A stretch of 64,000 bases of DNA from contig NC_081183.1 of NCBI RefSeq assembly GCF_029867415.1, forward strand, positions 39,638,655 to 39,702,654. Reading direction: 5' to 3'. The notes below the pieces were generated by a model, which saw only the letters and a list, made by a program, of their open reading frames with translations, was not told the origin of the DNA and did not search any database. This stretch comes from Vicia villosa. Its lineage: Eukaryota; Streptophyta; Magnoliopsida; Fabales; Fabaceae. Both the position numbers and the translations under genes were made by a program. Positions 21,626 through 32,787 of the stretch are shown in pieces (the stretch's first letter is position 1; every line of letters begins with the position of its first letter).

Positions 21626-22460
21626 CAAGATTGATCTGAGGTCTGGATATCACCAAATTCGTGTGAAGGCGGAAGATATTCAGAAGACGACATTCCGAAC
21701 GAGGTATGGACATTATGAATATTCTGTTATGCCATTTGGTGTTACTAATGCACTTGGTGTTTTCATGGAGTATATGAACAGGATATTTCACCCGTATCTT
21801 GACAAGTTCGTGGTAGTGTTCATTGACGACATTATAATTTACTCGAAGAGTGATGAAGAACATGCAGAGCATCTAAGAGTGGTATTGGAGTTATTGAAAG
21901 AGAAGAAGTTGTATGCGAAATTGTCTAAATGTGAATTCTGGTTGAAGGAAGTAAGTTTTCTTGGCCATGTAATTTCGAAGAATGGTATCACAGTGGATCC
22001 TATGAAGGTAGAAGCAGTATATCAGTGGGAGACGCCGAAGAATGCTTCAGAGATTCGTAGTTTTCTTGGTCTGGCAGGTTACTATAGAAAGTTCATTGAA
22101 GGATTTTCGAAGTTGGCATTACCAATGACTAAGTTAACAAGAAAAGGACAAGTATTTGTATGGGATTCAGAATGTGAAAAAGGTTTTCAAGAGTTGAAGA
22201 AAAGATTGACAAGTGCTCCGATCTTAATTTTGCCTAATCCAGCGAAGTCTTTTAACGTGTACTGTGATGCTTCACTGATGGGTTTAGGTGGTGTTTTGAT
22301 GCAAGATAAGCAGGTAGTGGCCTATGCTTCAAGACAGTTGAAAATTCATGAAAAGAATTATCCAACTCATGATTTGGAATTGGCGGCTGTTGTGTTTGTG
22401 TTGAAGTTGTGGAGACATTATCTCTATGGTTCTCGATTTGAGGTATTCAGCGATCATTAG
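21618..22460 (+). pseudogene. Chromovirus reverse transcriptase and RNase H (interrupted)
   Basis: RT resumes with [14 protein letters not shown] (first catalytic Asp). It then has [11 protein letters not shown] and the catalytic [20 protein letters not shown], and the connection [16 protein letters not shown]. RNase H begins [16 protein letters not shown] and includes [19 protein letters not shown]. The frame is closed by TAG at 22458-22460 inside the conserved FSDH-SLKYLF block; the frame simply continues after it, so this is a point nonsense change. Confidence 0.9.
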
Positions 22461-24134
22461 AGTCTGAAGTATCTCTTCGATCAGAAAGAGCTCAATATGA
22501 GACAGAGAAGATGGTTAGAATTTTTGAAGGACTATGATTTCGGTTTGAATTACCATCCTGGTAAAGCAAATGTTGTTGCTGATGCATTGAGCAGGAAGTC
22601 ATTGCATATGTCTATGCTAATGGTGCAAGAATTGGATTTAATTGAGCAATTCCGAGATTTGAGTTTGGTATGCGAAAGTACTTCTAATAGCGTTAAGTTG
22701 GGGATGTTAAAGTTAACTAATAGTATCCTTGAGGAAATTAGAAACGGACAGAAATCTGACATTGGCTTGGTAGACAAGTTTACATTGATTAACCAAGGTC
22801 AAGGAGGTGAATTCCGAATTGACGAGAATGGTGTCATAAGGTTTGGAGACCGAGTGTGTGTACCCGATGTTGCTGAGATCAGAAAGAGTATTGTGGAAGA
22901 AGGACACCGGAGTGGATTGAGCATTCATCCTGGTGCTACTAAGATGTATCATGATTTGAAGAAATTATTTTGGTGGCCTGGAATGAAGAAGGAAATTGCC
23001 GAGTTTGTTTATGCTTGCTTAGTTTGTCAAAATTCGAAAATTGAGCATCAGAAACCGTCTGGATTGATGGAACCGTTGTTTGTTCCGGATTGGAAGTGGG
23101 ATGGAGTTTCTATGGACTTTGTATCTGGTTTACCTAGAACGAGCAAGAATTGTGATTCTATCTGGGTTATTGTAGATCGGTTGACGAAATCTGCTCACTT
23201 TATTCCAATAAGAATGGATTATCCGATGGAGAAGCTGGCTCAGTTGTATGTTGAGAAGATAGTGAGTTTGCATGGTGTTCCGACTAGTATTGTGTCGGAT
23301 AGAGCTCTGAGATTTACTTCTAAGTTCTGGACAGGATTGCAGGAAGCCTTGGGTACTAAGTTGAGGTTGAGTTCTGCTTATCATCCGCAGACAGATGGTC
23401 AGACAGAGAGGACGATTCAATCGTTAGAGGATTTGCTACGAGCTTGTGTATTAGAGAAAGGTGGTGCTTGGGATAGTTATTTACCTTTGGTTGAGTTTAC
23501 CTACAACAATAGTTATCATTCGAGTATTGTTATGGCTCCGTTTGAAGCATTGTATGGTAGGAGATGTAGAACACCTTTGTGTTGGTACGAATCTGGAGAA
23601 AACACGGTGGTTGGACCGGAGATTGTGCAACAAACTACAGAAAAGATCAAGATGATTCAGGAAAAGATGAGAGCTTCTCAGAGTCGTCAGAAGAGTTACC
23701 ATGACAAGAGAAGGAAGGATATTGAATTTAAGGAAGGAGATCATGTATTCATGCGAGTTACTCCGATGACTGGTATTGGGAGAGCCTTGAGGTCGAAGAA
23801 GTTAACTCCGTGTTTCATTGGTCCATTTCAGATTACTAAGAAGATTGGGAAGGTTGCTTATCAGATTGCTTTACCGCCTGCACTCGCTAATTTGCATGAT
23901 GTGTTCCACGTATCCCAGTTGAGGAAATACATTGCAGATCCGTCTCATGAGATTCAAGTAGATGATCTACAGGTGCGAGATAATCTGACTGTAGAGACAT
24001 TACCTATGAGGATTGAAGATCGTAAAGTGAAGCAGTTGCGAGGTAAAGATATAGCAACGGTGAAAGTGGTTTGGGGAGGACCAGCCAGTGGAAATGTTAC
24101 ATGGGAGTTAGAGAGCCAAATGAAGGACTCTTAG
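22461..24134 (+). pseudogene. Chromovirus RNase H end, integrase and chromodomain
   Basis: After the TAG the frame reads on through the RNase H end (DYDFGLNYHPGKANVVADALSRK). The integrase zinc-binding region follows (ACLVCQNSK with upstream His residues), then the DDE core: MDFVSG, IVSDRALRFTSKFW and DGQTERTIQSL. The Asp-Pro usual after SDR is altered. The C-terminal part has LHDVFHVSQLRKYI and a chromodomain-like IATVKVVWGG...VTWELESQM, which directs integration in chromoviruses. A TAG at 24132-24134 ends it a few residues earlier than in relatives. Confidence 0.9.
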
Positions 24135-24181
24135 CCGGAACTTTTCGTCTAAGGTATGTTTTCGAGGACGAAAACTCTTTT

Positions 24182-24194
24182 AGTGGGGGAGAGT
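24182..24194 (+). other. Polypurine tract of the chromovirus
   Basis: AGTGGGGGAGAGT immediately before the 3' LTR at 24195. Confidence 0.85.
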
Positions 24195-26024
24195 TGTAAC
24201 ACCCATAATTTCAGTTTATTAATTTAATTTGGATTTAAATTAAATAATTGGAATTTTAGAATTTTAAATTGGATTTAATTGGAAAATGATGGAATATGAG
24301 ATATTGGGCTTATGGTGTGGTGATAGTAAAAGGGGGGGTGCTAACTAGTTAGGCCTTTTACTAAGTTGTGGTTAATTTATTTTATTTTATTTTTCATAAA
24401 ATAAGAAAAAGGGAACCATTTGGGGAGAAAGGAAGAACACGTGAAAAGAAGAGAAGAGAAAGAGGCAAGAACGTGAAACCGGAAGGAGAGCATTCAAGAG
24501 ATTCATCGAGGTAAGGGGGGGACTCTTCCTTTTAGTATCTCTTATGTGATCTTAGGTGATAGGTAGATTGATGTATGGTTTGATTCAATTAGACATTGGG
24601 ATTGTTAGGTTAGGGTGTTCTAATTTGGATTGAATTGATGATGATTGTGTGAAATATTTGGTTAATAATGCGTTAAATGATGTTTTTGTGGTGTGTAATT
24701 GAATATATGATGATTGTATGCCTGTATGTGATGTCTGGAATCGTTTTTGGGTGAAAGGGGAGTGAAATCGCAGGGTCTGTCGCAGACTTGGGGTTTGCTG
24801 AAATCGCAGGTCCGCTGAGCGGAGGTCCCAACGTAGTTCGCTTCTGTTTGACGTCGCTTGAGGTCCGCTGAGCGGGGGTTGGAAGGGTTTCGCTTCTGCC
24901 TTGCTCCGCTGAGCGAACCTTGCTGTGTGTGAATTTTTCCAAACTTCAAAATAACGTATCTTTTGATCCGTGTATCATTTCTTAGTGCCGTTTTGGGCAT
25001 TGTGCAAGTAATTAAATGTTTTATATGATGAACGATGAATATTGGTATTATCCGACCTTATTTCTTTAAAACTCGATTTAATTACTTGATAAGAATTGAA
25101 CAATTGTGTGCATATGAGATAGGTGTGACAATGTGTTTGATGTGATGATGAATTGGTGTGATTTGTTATTATGATTGTGATGGATGCATGACTATTTGAA
25201 TGATGTTGAAAACATGTACATACTTATTCGGTGATGTGGTGTTGAGATGAGTTGCTCATCGTGATTTAGTGTGTTTTAAGTATGTTATATGTGTTTCATT
25301 CATTCATGTGCATTGATGTTGGATCCCAGTGAGGTTTGGATCGTTGGTGGACATATTTCCCATTGGGTGGAAATTGTGTCGGTGGGCCGTATCTCGATGA
25401 GGCGTAGATCGGTTAGGTGGATTGATTCCACGGTTTATTGGTACCACATGCATAGTGTCAGTTGTGTCATATGCATTTTGTCATAATATGATTGTATGGA
25501 TTTCTGTAGTATGTGTTGTAATCTATTATTGTGTGAATTAATGAATAATAGATGTGAATCTGAATATATATAATTGGGTGAACGGTATATTATGATGCTT
25601 GTTGCTTATGAATTGCATAATATTTACTAATTGAGAATGAGACTCACCCTTACATGTTGTCATTTTCAGATTGAGGAGTAGCGGCATTAGTGCTTGGTGA
25701 GGATGACTCGTAGAGTTTATCCGTTTATGTTGGGTCGTGTCGGTCATGCTCTGATCTGTAACACTGGGGAACGATAGTTGTAGAAGTTTTTATGAACTTA
25801 TCCATTTTATTTGATGTTGAAATATGATTCCATTTGGTTGTATTTGATGATGTTTAGTATTCCGCTGTGATAAACATGATTATGTTTTGGTGAACCGTTT
25901 CCTGATGAAGCATGACTTTGACCTTAGTTGATTTATTTATTTTAAATAATTGTGGCACCCTTGTGCATATGTTTTTACTCTGATTAATTATTAAAATTGC
26001 CGCGGGGTTTAGAAGGGTGTTACA
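24195..26024 (+). repeat. 3' LTR of the chromovirus
   Basis: 1830 bases, TGTAACACCC to GGGTGTTACA. It is uninterrupted, so it shows the empty copia target site at about 25545-25549. CCTTG duplication at 26025-26029. Confidence 0.92.
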
Positions 26025-26029
26025 CCTTG

Positions 26030-26104
26030 TCTGTTTTATAATGTCAGATCAGATGTCACGACATCCATATATGACATCTGAGTTCTGTCTTACCAGAATT
26101 TTCA
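26030..26104 (+). repeat. 5' LTR of the outer copia element, last 75 bases
   Basis: Resumes the LTR broken at 4000 and ends AGAATTTTCA, identical in position to the end of the 3' LTR at 30640. Confidence 0.85.
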
Positions 26105-26106
26105 AT

Positions 26107-26118
26107 TGGTATCAGAGC
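26107..26118 (+). other. Primer binding site of the outer copia element
   Basis: TGGTATCAGAGC two bases after the LTR end, complementary to initiator tRNA-Met. Confidence 0.85.
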
Positions 26119-29100
26119 AGGCATCCTGTCTGTTTCTGGATGAGATCCATGAAGGATACTTTCTGGTTGTGTACAAGGTAGAAGATTGTTTGAACAAGGA
26201 GTGTTCATATTGTATGGTCCCTTGAAGTGGAGGATGGACCTATTTGTGGAAGACTAGAGCAACCTGATCAGAGCCATATTTTTATGCTTGGACAAGAAGA
26301 TTAAATTCAAAAACTTCACGCGGGAGTGAAGCCTTTGGATTGTTTTGTTCAATCATTATACACAAAGAAGAGTATTATCAAAAGCTTCATGCGGGAGTGT
26401 AGACTCTGATAAGGTAACCTCTGTAATTAAGGTTTATGATCAAGATTTGATGTTTGGAGTAGGGTCTAGAATGTTGCTTGGTGCAGAAGCAAGTGTATTG
26501 TAGGGTTGATTTACTTTCAATCCTTAGATGTCATGCTTACAATTGAATTATGAAGTAAGCATTGTGTGAATTCTGTTGAAGTATGGCTATTTCCGCTGCA
26601 TAGCCTCTGATGCAACCCCTATAGTAAGAGAAAGATTCAAGGGTTATTTATATTCAACAGAACGTATGGCAGATTATTACAGCTATAGTAAAAGTGTCAA
26701 AGATACTTGAGATCTCTCTCAAGTTCACTCATAAAGGCATGGATTATTAGAGTTGATGGGCATCAAGTGATCAATGATTCCCATATTTATCTACAAGACT
26801 CACAAAGAGGGTTTGTTCCAAGGTGATGAAACTGATGTTCTATGTGATGTTAGAACATGTATTAAACAAGTATGCAACTACTAGTTGAAGAGCAGATGTT
26901 TTTGGGTGTCAAACAAAGGAATACGTCTGTTTGGAACCTACTCCTAATCTGGAAGAGGAGACATCTGTATGTGCTAAGTTGACAAGGGTAGGGTCAACTG
27001 TGTGTCTGCTCCATAAGGTTACTTTTAGAAGTCTGATCTCTAGAAGTGCAGTTGGTTGAGATGTGGCATTTTGCAATCCCCTGAGGTTTGGTTATTCTTG
27101 AAGATTGATCAGGGCTGGGTAGTTGTTCTCATAAGTACTAAGTCATGTAGGAAGACAAGTCCCTCGGATGTTAGAAGTCAATAATGGTGCAGCATTATTG
27201 TTATTTCATTGAAGTGGATTGGGACCATGAATCTTGCTATTCAAGCACCACGTTTAGAAGTGACAACTCTTTCAAGGCGTGAGAATATGAAGATTCAGAG
27301 TTTAGTTGAGGTAGGATGTTCTGGAAATGCATATCTACTGATGACTGGTGTTGTTGTCTTCACTAGTGCTTATGGTTTGCTGGAGTCTGATTGGTATGAT
27401 TGGAGTATGCATAGGTATAACTCATGGAGTTAGTTGCCTCTAGTAGGGATGTTGTATTTCATGATGAGACATTTATGTACAATGCATGGATAATTGGTGT
27501 GGAGTTTCCATGATTGTTAGTTTGAGGGGGAAATTTGGTTAACCTCCTCACGTCTGGTTCAACTTTGTGTTTAGTTGGCTTTTGACCTGTGTCACATGGG
27601 TTCTGGTTGTTGTGTGTCACATTTGTAAGGAAAGATTCATCTCTCTCATCCATAAGGGTGAATCTAATTGGGAAAGGATTTAAGATCAATTGCTGTTGGT
27701 GCCAAGTACAAGTACTTAATTGATTATCCTTGGAGTTCAAGACAACTGATGTTCTTAATGATGTTGGAACATCTCTTCTTCGAGATCCTATATAGGAAGG
27801 ATAGTGCATTTGTCTTAAGATCTATCTCTTTGGTGGCAGCAGAAGTATATGATCTCTGAAAAAGGTTTCCTGGCAAGAAACATGTTCAGCTTTGGAGTGT
27901 ACAAGAAGAATAAGACATCATAATCTTGACGGTGGTTACTTGGATCAGTTTATTTCTGATCTAGGTAAGGAAGTGCATTGGCTAATGCATACTGTGAAGT
28001 CAAGAACAAGTGGCAGTATTCTTGACATCATGGAAACAGCTTTGCTCAAGGAAGTGGCATCCTTGGTACAGCTAGAGGGTTAGTCTCTAACTAAACCTTC
28101 TGATGACTCATGCATCTGAGTGTCTGATGTCTTTAGAGAAGAAGCAGGGATTCATTAAAGTGTGAGCTTGGATGACATAACTGCATAGCTGCAGGATGGA
28201 GGTTGCTTACTCAAACTTGGTTTCACAATCAAGTCTATGAGAGCATTGAACTCTGGTTATGTAAAGGGAGGATGTTCTTTCAAGTGGCAGAAGAAGGAAC
28301 TTAATTCAACAGCTAGATGTTAAGACACAATGTTTGACATTTGGTTTAACATCAGAATCTTAGTTGGTGAAGTGGCACATCAACTTAAGATAAGAAGATC
28401 TACAGAGTTGAAGATTGGATACTTCAAAAAGACCGCTCTCATTACAGCTCTTTGGAATTGCTGGGTAGAGATGATGTTACATGTACTTGTCTTAGAAAAT
28501 CTAAGCTTGTTTTTATATAACATGTAGCTTGAAGTTCAAGTTTCAATTGAAGGGTCAGAATATCTTTGAGAGAAGTCTGATAAACATGGAGAAGTCAAAA
28601 AGTGGCATTTGAATTTTTCATATGAGGATTCATGAAGGAGGTAATCAAACAGTGGCATTTGGTTTATCTCAGAAGTGGGTTCAAAGAATCAAGATTATCA
28701 ACATGTGGCAGCTAATTATTCTTGAGGATAGTCTTAGACAAATTACTTTTGGGCAGAAGAGTAATAATTTAAAGACAAAAAGGAGGAGTTTTCTATTCAT
28801 CTCTTGGAGCTTGAGGTAGAATTTCTGAGCTATCAATGAAAGAGTGTATCTTGTAACGGGATGAGGATGTAGATCTCCCAATGTGTGTGAATGATTGTAT
28901 TCTAATCAAACTGGTGGCATAGTGGTATCTGAAGATTATCAGATGGTGTTTTTTATTTTTTTGTGTGTCGTGTAGGATGTCCTAACAAATGTTAAGACAT
29001 TATGAGAAGTGGTCATGTCATGAAGAGTAACTTTTAAGGGGGAGATGTCAGTTGCTTTGGCAACATTTATGGCCAAACAGGGGGAGAAGAGTTTGTCACC

Positions 29101-29270
29101 CTAGATATCATGTTGAACAAGTTGTTTCTGTTCATGATATGTGATAGTGTAGCTTGTGGAACTTGTTCAGCAGGTCTGGTGTTTTGATGTGCTTTAGCAA
29201 TTCTGCATAACGGGTAGTTTGCTAGTTGTTTTCTGCTGGTGTGTTTCCCTGATGTGGTGACAGGATGTTT
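26119..29270 (+). other. Non-coding internal region of the outer copia element
   Basis: About 3.1 kb without any frame longer than about 115 codons and without gag, protease, RT, RNase H or integrase motifs. Short words such as AAGTGGCA recur. Part of it (about 27220-27370) resembles 35093-35220 elsewhere in this window. Near 29070 the sequence GGCCAAACAGGGGGAGAAG resembles the region downstream of the envelope-like gene in SIRE elements. Best read as decayed or LARD-type SIRE internal sequence. Confidence 0.65.
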
Positions 29271-29297
29271 TAGCCAAAAATTTGCCAAAGGGGGGGT
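29271..29297 (+). other. Polypurine tract of the outer copia element
   Basis: TTTGCCAAAGGGGGGG just before the 3' LTR, almost the same as the tract of the SIRE-like LTR at 535-553 on the minus strand. Confidence 0.75.
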
Positions 29298-30640
29298 TTT
29301 AGATGTTTTGATTGGCTGCATTTTGTGGTAAAACATTCATGTGTATTCTGTTGTCTTGACTAAGGTCATGACATGTGGTGTGTAGTGTTAAGGGTTATGC
29401 AGGTTCTGGTTGTGTAAGCTAATACATGCTGTGTTAGTTGGATGTCATGCCCGATGTCATGACATCAGTGTTTGACAGCAGTAGCTATTACATTTTCTGT
29501 TATGTTTCTATTATGTTTCTTTATTTATCTCAGTCTTTATTTTAGGAAACTAAAGATTATGCTGATTGTACATCAGTAATAGAACAAATCATGGGCTGTC
29601 TTTTTGGCACCATGATATGTGAGAAGCAGAGAATTGAAGTGAAGAATACTGTTTGTTGTGATTTGTACAGAATAGGTACAACAACAAGATGTTCTATGGA
29701 ATGTCATGACATGCTCTGTGACATCAGTATTTGACAACAGTTACTGTTATATTTAGCTGTCACGCGCCTGCTGAGCTGGAATATAAAGATTCAGTAACTA
29801 CTCAACAGATGCAGAATATTCTATGGAATATTATGCAATCCTATGTGGCGCAGGTTTAAAGGTCAAGAGAATCAAGTTAGAATATTGGAGAATTATGCAG
29901 TTTCTAATTATGAAGATAAATTAGGAAACTTATGATTGAAGACCTTGTTTTTAGCAGAAAGTTTTCTGTGATTTGTAACAGCAAATAATGCTGTGATTGT
30001 AAGCCCAAGTCCAGTTGGGAATAGGTTATAAATAGGAAACTTTGTAACCTAGTTTGAGAAGCTAGCCGAGTATTGACAAGATGTAGTTTTTAGGGTTAGC
30101 CGTGTAAATGAACCACCCGGGTTGTGGGATGGTCACTGATTTGTGCCTCGAAGTCTGTAGGCAGGAGGTTTGTTTTACTCACTCAGAAGCTGTAAAGCAA
30201 TGAGTGGAGTTGTGTTCTTGGAGGAAGCTTTGAAGCAACTCTAAGTTATGTTTATTTGTGTGCTTTGAATGTTGGTAACTAGGCCGTTGATGCAGTGGCT
30301 GAGTTGTTGACTGCTAGACATCATTGCTATGATTGGGAGTGGAATGGAGATATTCCATATCTAGGGAGAACCTAGGTAGAGGGGTCATTGGGTAGTGATT
30401 AAGTGAGGAGTTGTTAACTGGGAGTTTAGCTCTGAATTGATACTGCTAATAGTGGACTTCACCCCTGGCTTGGTATGCCCCCAGAGTAGGTTGGTTAAAC
30501 CGAATTGGGTGAACAGTTCTGTTGTGTTCTTTAATTTTCTGCACTATTTTATTTTTCCTACCTTGTCTGTTTTATAATGTCAGATCATATGTCACGACAT
30601 CCATATATGACATCTGAGTTCTGTCTTACCAGAATTTTCA
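29298..30640 (+). repeat. 3' LTR of the outer copia element
   Basis: 1343 bases. The first dinucleotide is TT instead of the expected TG because of one substitution relative to 2733. TATAAATA at 30027-30034; target duplication GATTG at 30641-30645. Confidence 0.85.
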
Positions 30641-30645
30641 GATTG

Positions 30646-32428
30646 TACATATCCTTCATTTAATTTTAGTTTAAAAAATTAGGGTTCTTAAGGTTTTTTG
30701 GAAAATTCACGAGTTTCAGTTTGAATAAATTTATAAGAGTTATATATTTGAATTCGTCTTGAAAAATCACATCAAATGCATGCTTGAATTTCTAGAAATG
30801 ATTCAGTTTTGGACATGTTTGTATTTCTGAAACTTGCGAGCCAAAGGTTGAAGATGAAGTTGATCAGAACTTGGAACATGTTTTTTAATATATATTAACG
30901 CGCACAGTTGATTATCAAATAGAGCGCGTTGGCTCAATGGTAAAGTTTTGACTTGGCAACCATTAAGGCATGGGTTCAAACCCCCTAGGGCCAAAGTTAA
31001 TTTTTTACCACTTATTTATTTCATTTTCTTTTACAACTTTCTTATTTTATTTAAAATAGCAAAACAATTTATTTTTAAACCAAATTTTGTACACTACTCA
31101 TTTATGTTATCTATTTTAATAATATAATTTAAAAATATAATAATATTTATTATTTTATAATTTTAAAATTAAATCAAAACAATTCCTTTTATATGTTTAA
31201 AAGTACAAAAAAATTATTTCTCTTTTAATATTTCCATCAAATAAATTCTTGTTATTTTTGTGTGAATATTTTTTAGTTTAGGATAATGTCTCCTTGAGGT
31301 TACCATGTACCCTTAGACCAATTCTCCTTTAGAATTTGGTACTTTAATCATTAAAAATCAATTAGGTTTAAATGTGGTTCTAAAACCCTAATTTTCAAAA
31401 CCATAATTTGAAATCCATGATCTTTAGCCTCACCATGTTAATATGACTTGTTGCTTTGATCACTGTCCTTGTTTATGTACATATACTTGTTGATTTTATC
31501 CTTGCACACTTGTACTTTTATTCATTATATTATCATTGTATATATACATTGTTTACTAACCATATGCATGAGATATCTATCCATCCATCATTATATCATA
31601 TTCATTCATACATGAAATGATCCTAAGGTATAAACATCCTTTCATTCATTATCATTTGAGTTTACATTGATCTCTTTGTTATACTCACTTGTTTGTGTTT
31701 TGTGACACATGTTATCACACACACACACTTGAGGTATCCATTGATTGATTGCTTGAGTTGTTGCTGAGGATCCAAAGGAATGAGAATGGTATTTACTAAA
31801 ATTGTCAAGGTACTCAACTCTTTTACACTTGTTTTAAAAATGGTTTTATATTGTTAAAGCTCAACCTTTTTAAAATCAACCATTGGTTTTGTATTGTTAA
31901 TGCTCAACCAACCCCCTTCTTTAAAACCTTGGTACTAAGAGGAGAATTATTCCCGGTGAAACTACTCTTAGACCATTAGACCTTGTATTGTTAAAGCTTG
32001 GCCTATTTTAAAAACTTGTTAAGTATTGTTAAAGCTTAACATTTTAAAAACCCGTTGAGTATGTTAAAGCTTAACACCCAAAAATATTTTGCCACTTTCT
32101 GACTTCCCTATTGCACTTAAGGGGTATGTAGGCCTAAGATGCGATATCTTATCGAGTTCACTTTTAAAACTTTCTTTTCTCATCCCCCACTCTATTTAAA
32201 CAAAAAAACACATAGGAATTTTCAAAATAACAACAAACAATAATTACAGTATTTTCAAAGAGGATCCTATGGAGTACCATAGATGTGAGGGGTGCTTAAA
32301 GTCTTCCCCTTGCATAACAAACCCCCCGTACCTAAATCTCTGTTTATTTTATTAGTTTTTATTTTAAAAATCTTCTTTGGGTTTTATTCTCTCTTTCTCC
32401 CATGTCTATTGGAAACTTTAAAGAGCGG
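30646..32428 (+). repeat. Ogre-like LTR, second segment
   Basis: Resumes the LTR broken at 2732. Several words match the Ogre LTR in opposite orientation, including the run about AAGCACCCCTCACATCTATGG near 32283, comparable to the block near 39450. The exact LTR end is not resolved. AT-rich, with no coding sequence. Confidence 0.65.
30921..30992 (+). other. tRNA-like module in the Ogre-like LTR
   Basis: GCGTTGGCTCAATGGTAAAG resembles a Pol III A box and GGGTTCAAACCCCC a B box/T arm, with A-to-B spacing similar to a tRNA. No good acceptor-stem pairing was seen, so it is not called as a tRNA gene. The same type of module occurs in the Ogre LTRs. Confidence 0.55.
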
Positions 32429-32438
32429 TGGCGACTCT
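32429..32438 (+). other. Degenerate Ogre-type primer binding site
   Basis: TGGCGACTCT matches the first ten bases of the Ogre tRNA-Arg primer site (minus strand, 59615-59632) and then diverges. This suggests that only an LTR plus the very start of an internal region survives here. Confidence 0.5.
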
Positions 32439-32787
32439 ATTTAAACACATGAGCTAAGTGTATTCAATGGCTTTAGTCTCACAAATTTCATCGCTACACT
32501 CCCCCTCAACCTCACAACACTTGTTATAGCATACATGAATCTTTCTCCCTCAACCAAGCCATAATCAATAGAAGGTAGCAAAAAAATAAATTTACAATTA
32601 AGCTTTAAGCTTTCTACTCTCTCCCCCTTTTTAGCCATAATATGCCAGATATATAACACTAATATAAGAGTAGGAATATATAAAGATCAACCAATAGCTA
32701 GAGTCATAATAAGTATTAGTACGGACCAAGCACAATGAGGTGCCAAAATGAAAGTTATGAAGCAACCATAAAACAGAGCCAAACACC
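32439..32787 (-). other. 3' untranslated part of the SIRE-like element
   Basis: On the minus strand this follows the envelope-like gene and includes ATGGCTAAAAAGGGGGAG (about 32620-32637), typical of the region downstream of env-like genes in SIRE elements. No long frame. Confidence 0.55.

Larger units (their letters stand above)
4001..26024 (+). mobile_element. Tekay-type Ty3/gypsy chromovirus, twice interrupted
   Basis: LTRs begin TGTAACACCC and end GGGTGTTACA. The PBS TGGTATCAGAGC is at 13144-13155 and CCTTG duplications are at 3996-4000 and 26025-26029. Internal order is gag, three zinc knuckles, protease, RT, RNase H, integrase and a C-terminal chromodomain-like segment (TWELES). Two later elements interrupt it (5374-12665 and 13614-20154). 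Without them it is about 9.2 kb. It is inactive: there is a small RT deletion, a TAG in RNase H and a TAG near the C terminus. Tekay assignment rests on the polyprotein C terminus. Confidence 0.88.
2733..30640 (+). mobile_element. Non-coding SIRE-like Ty1/copia element (host of the chromovirus nest)
   Basis: This is an LTR retrotransposon with two 1343-base LTRs (the 5' one interrupted), a tRNA-Met-type PBS, a SIRE-like polypurine tract and GATTG target duplications. Without the 22 kb insertion at 4001-26029 it would be about 5.9 kb. The 3.2 kb internal region has no reading frame resembling gag or pol. It looks like a LARD-type non-autonomous element or a very degenerate copy. SIRE lineage is inferred from the purine tract and the bases around it. 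Confidence 0.8.
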
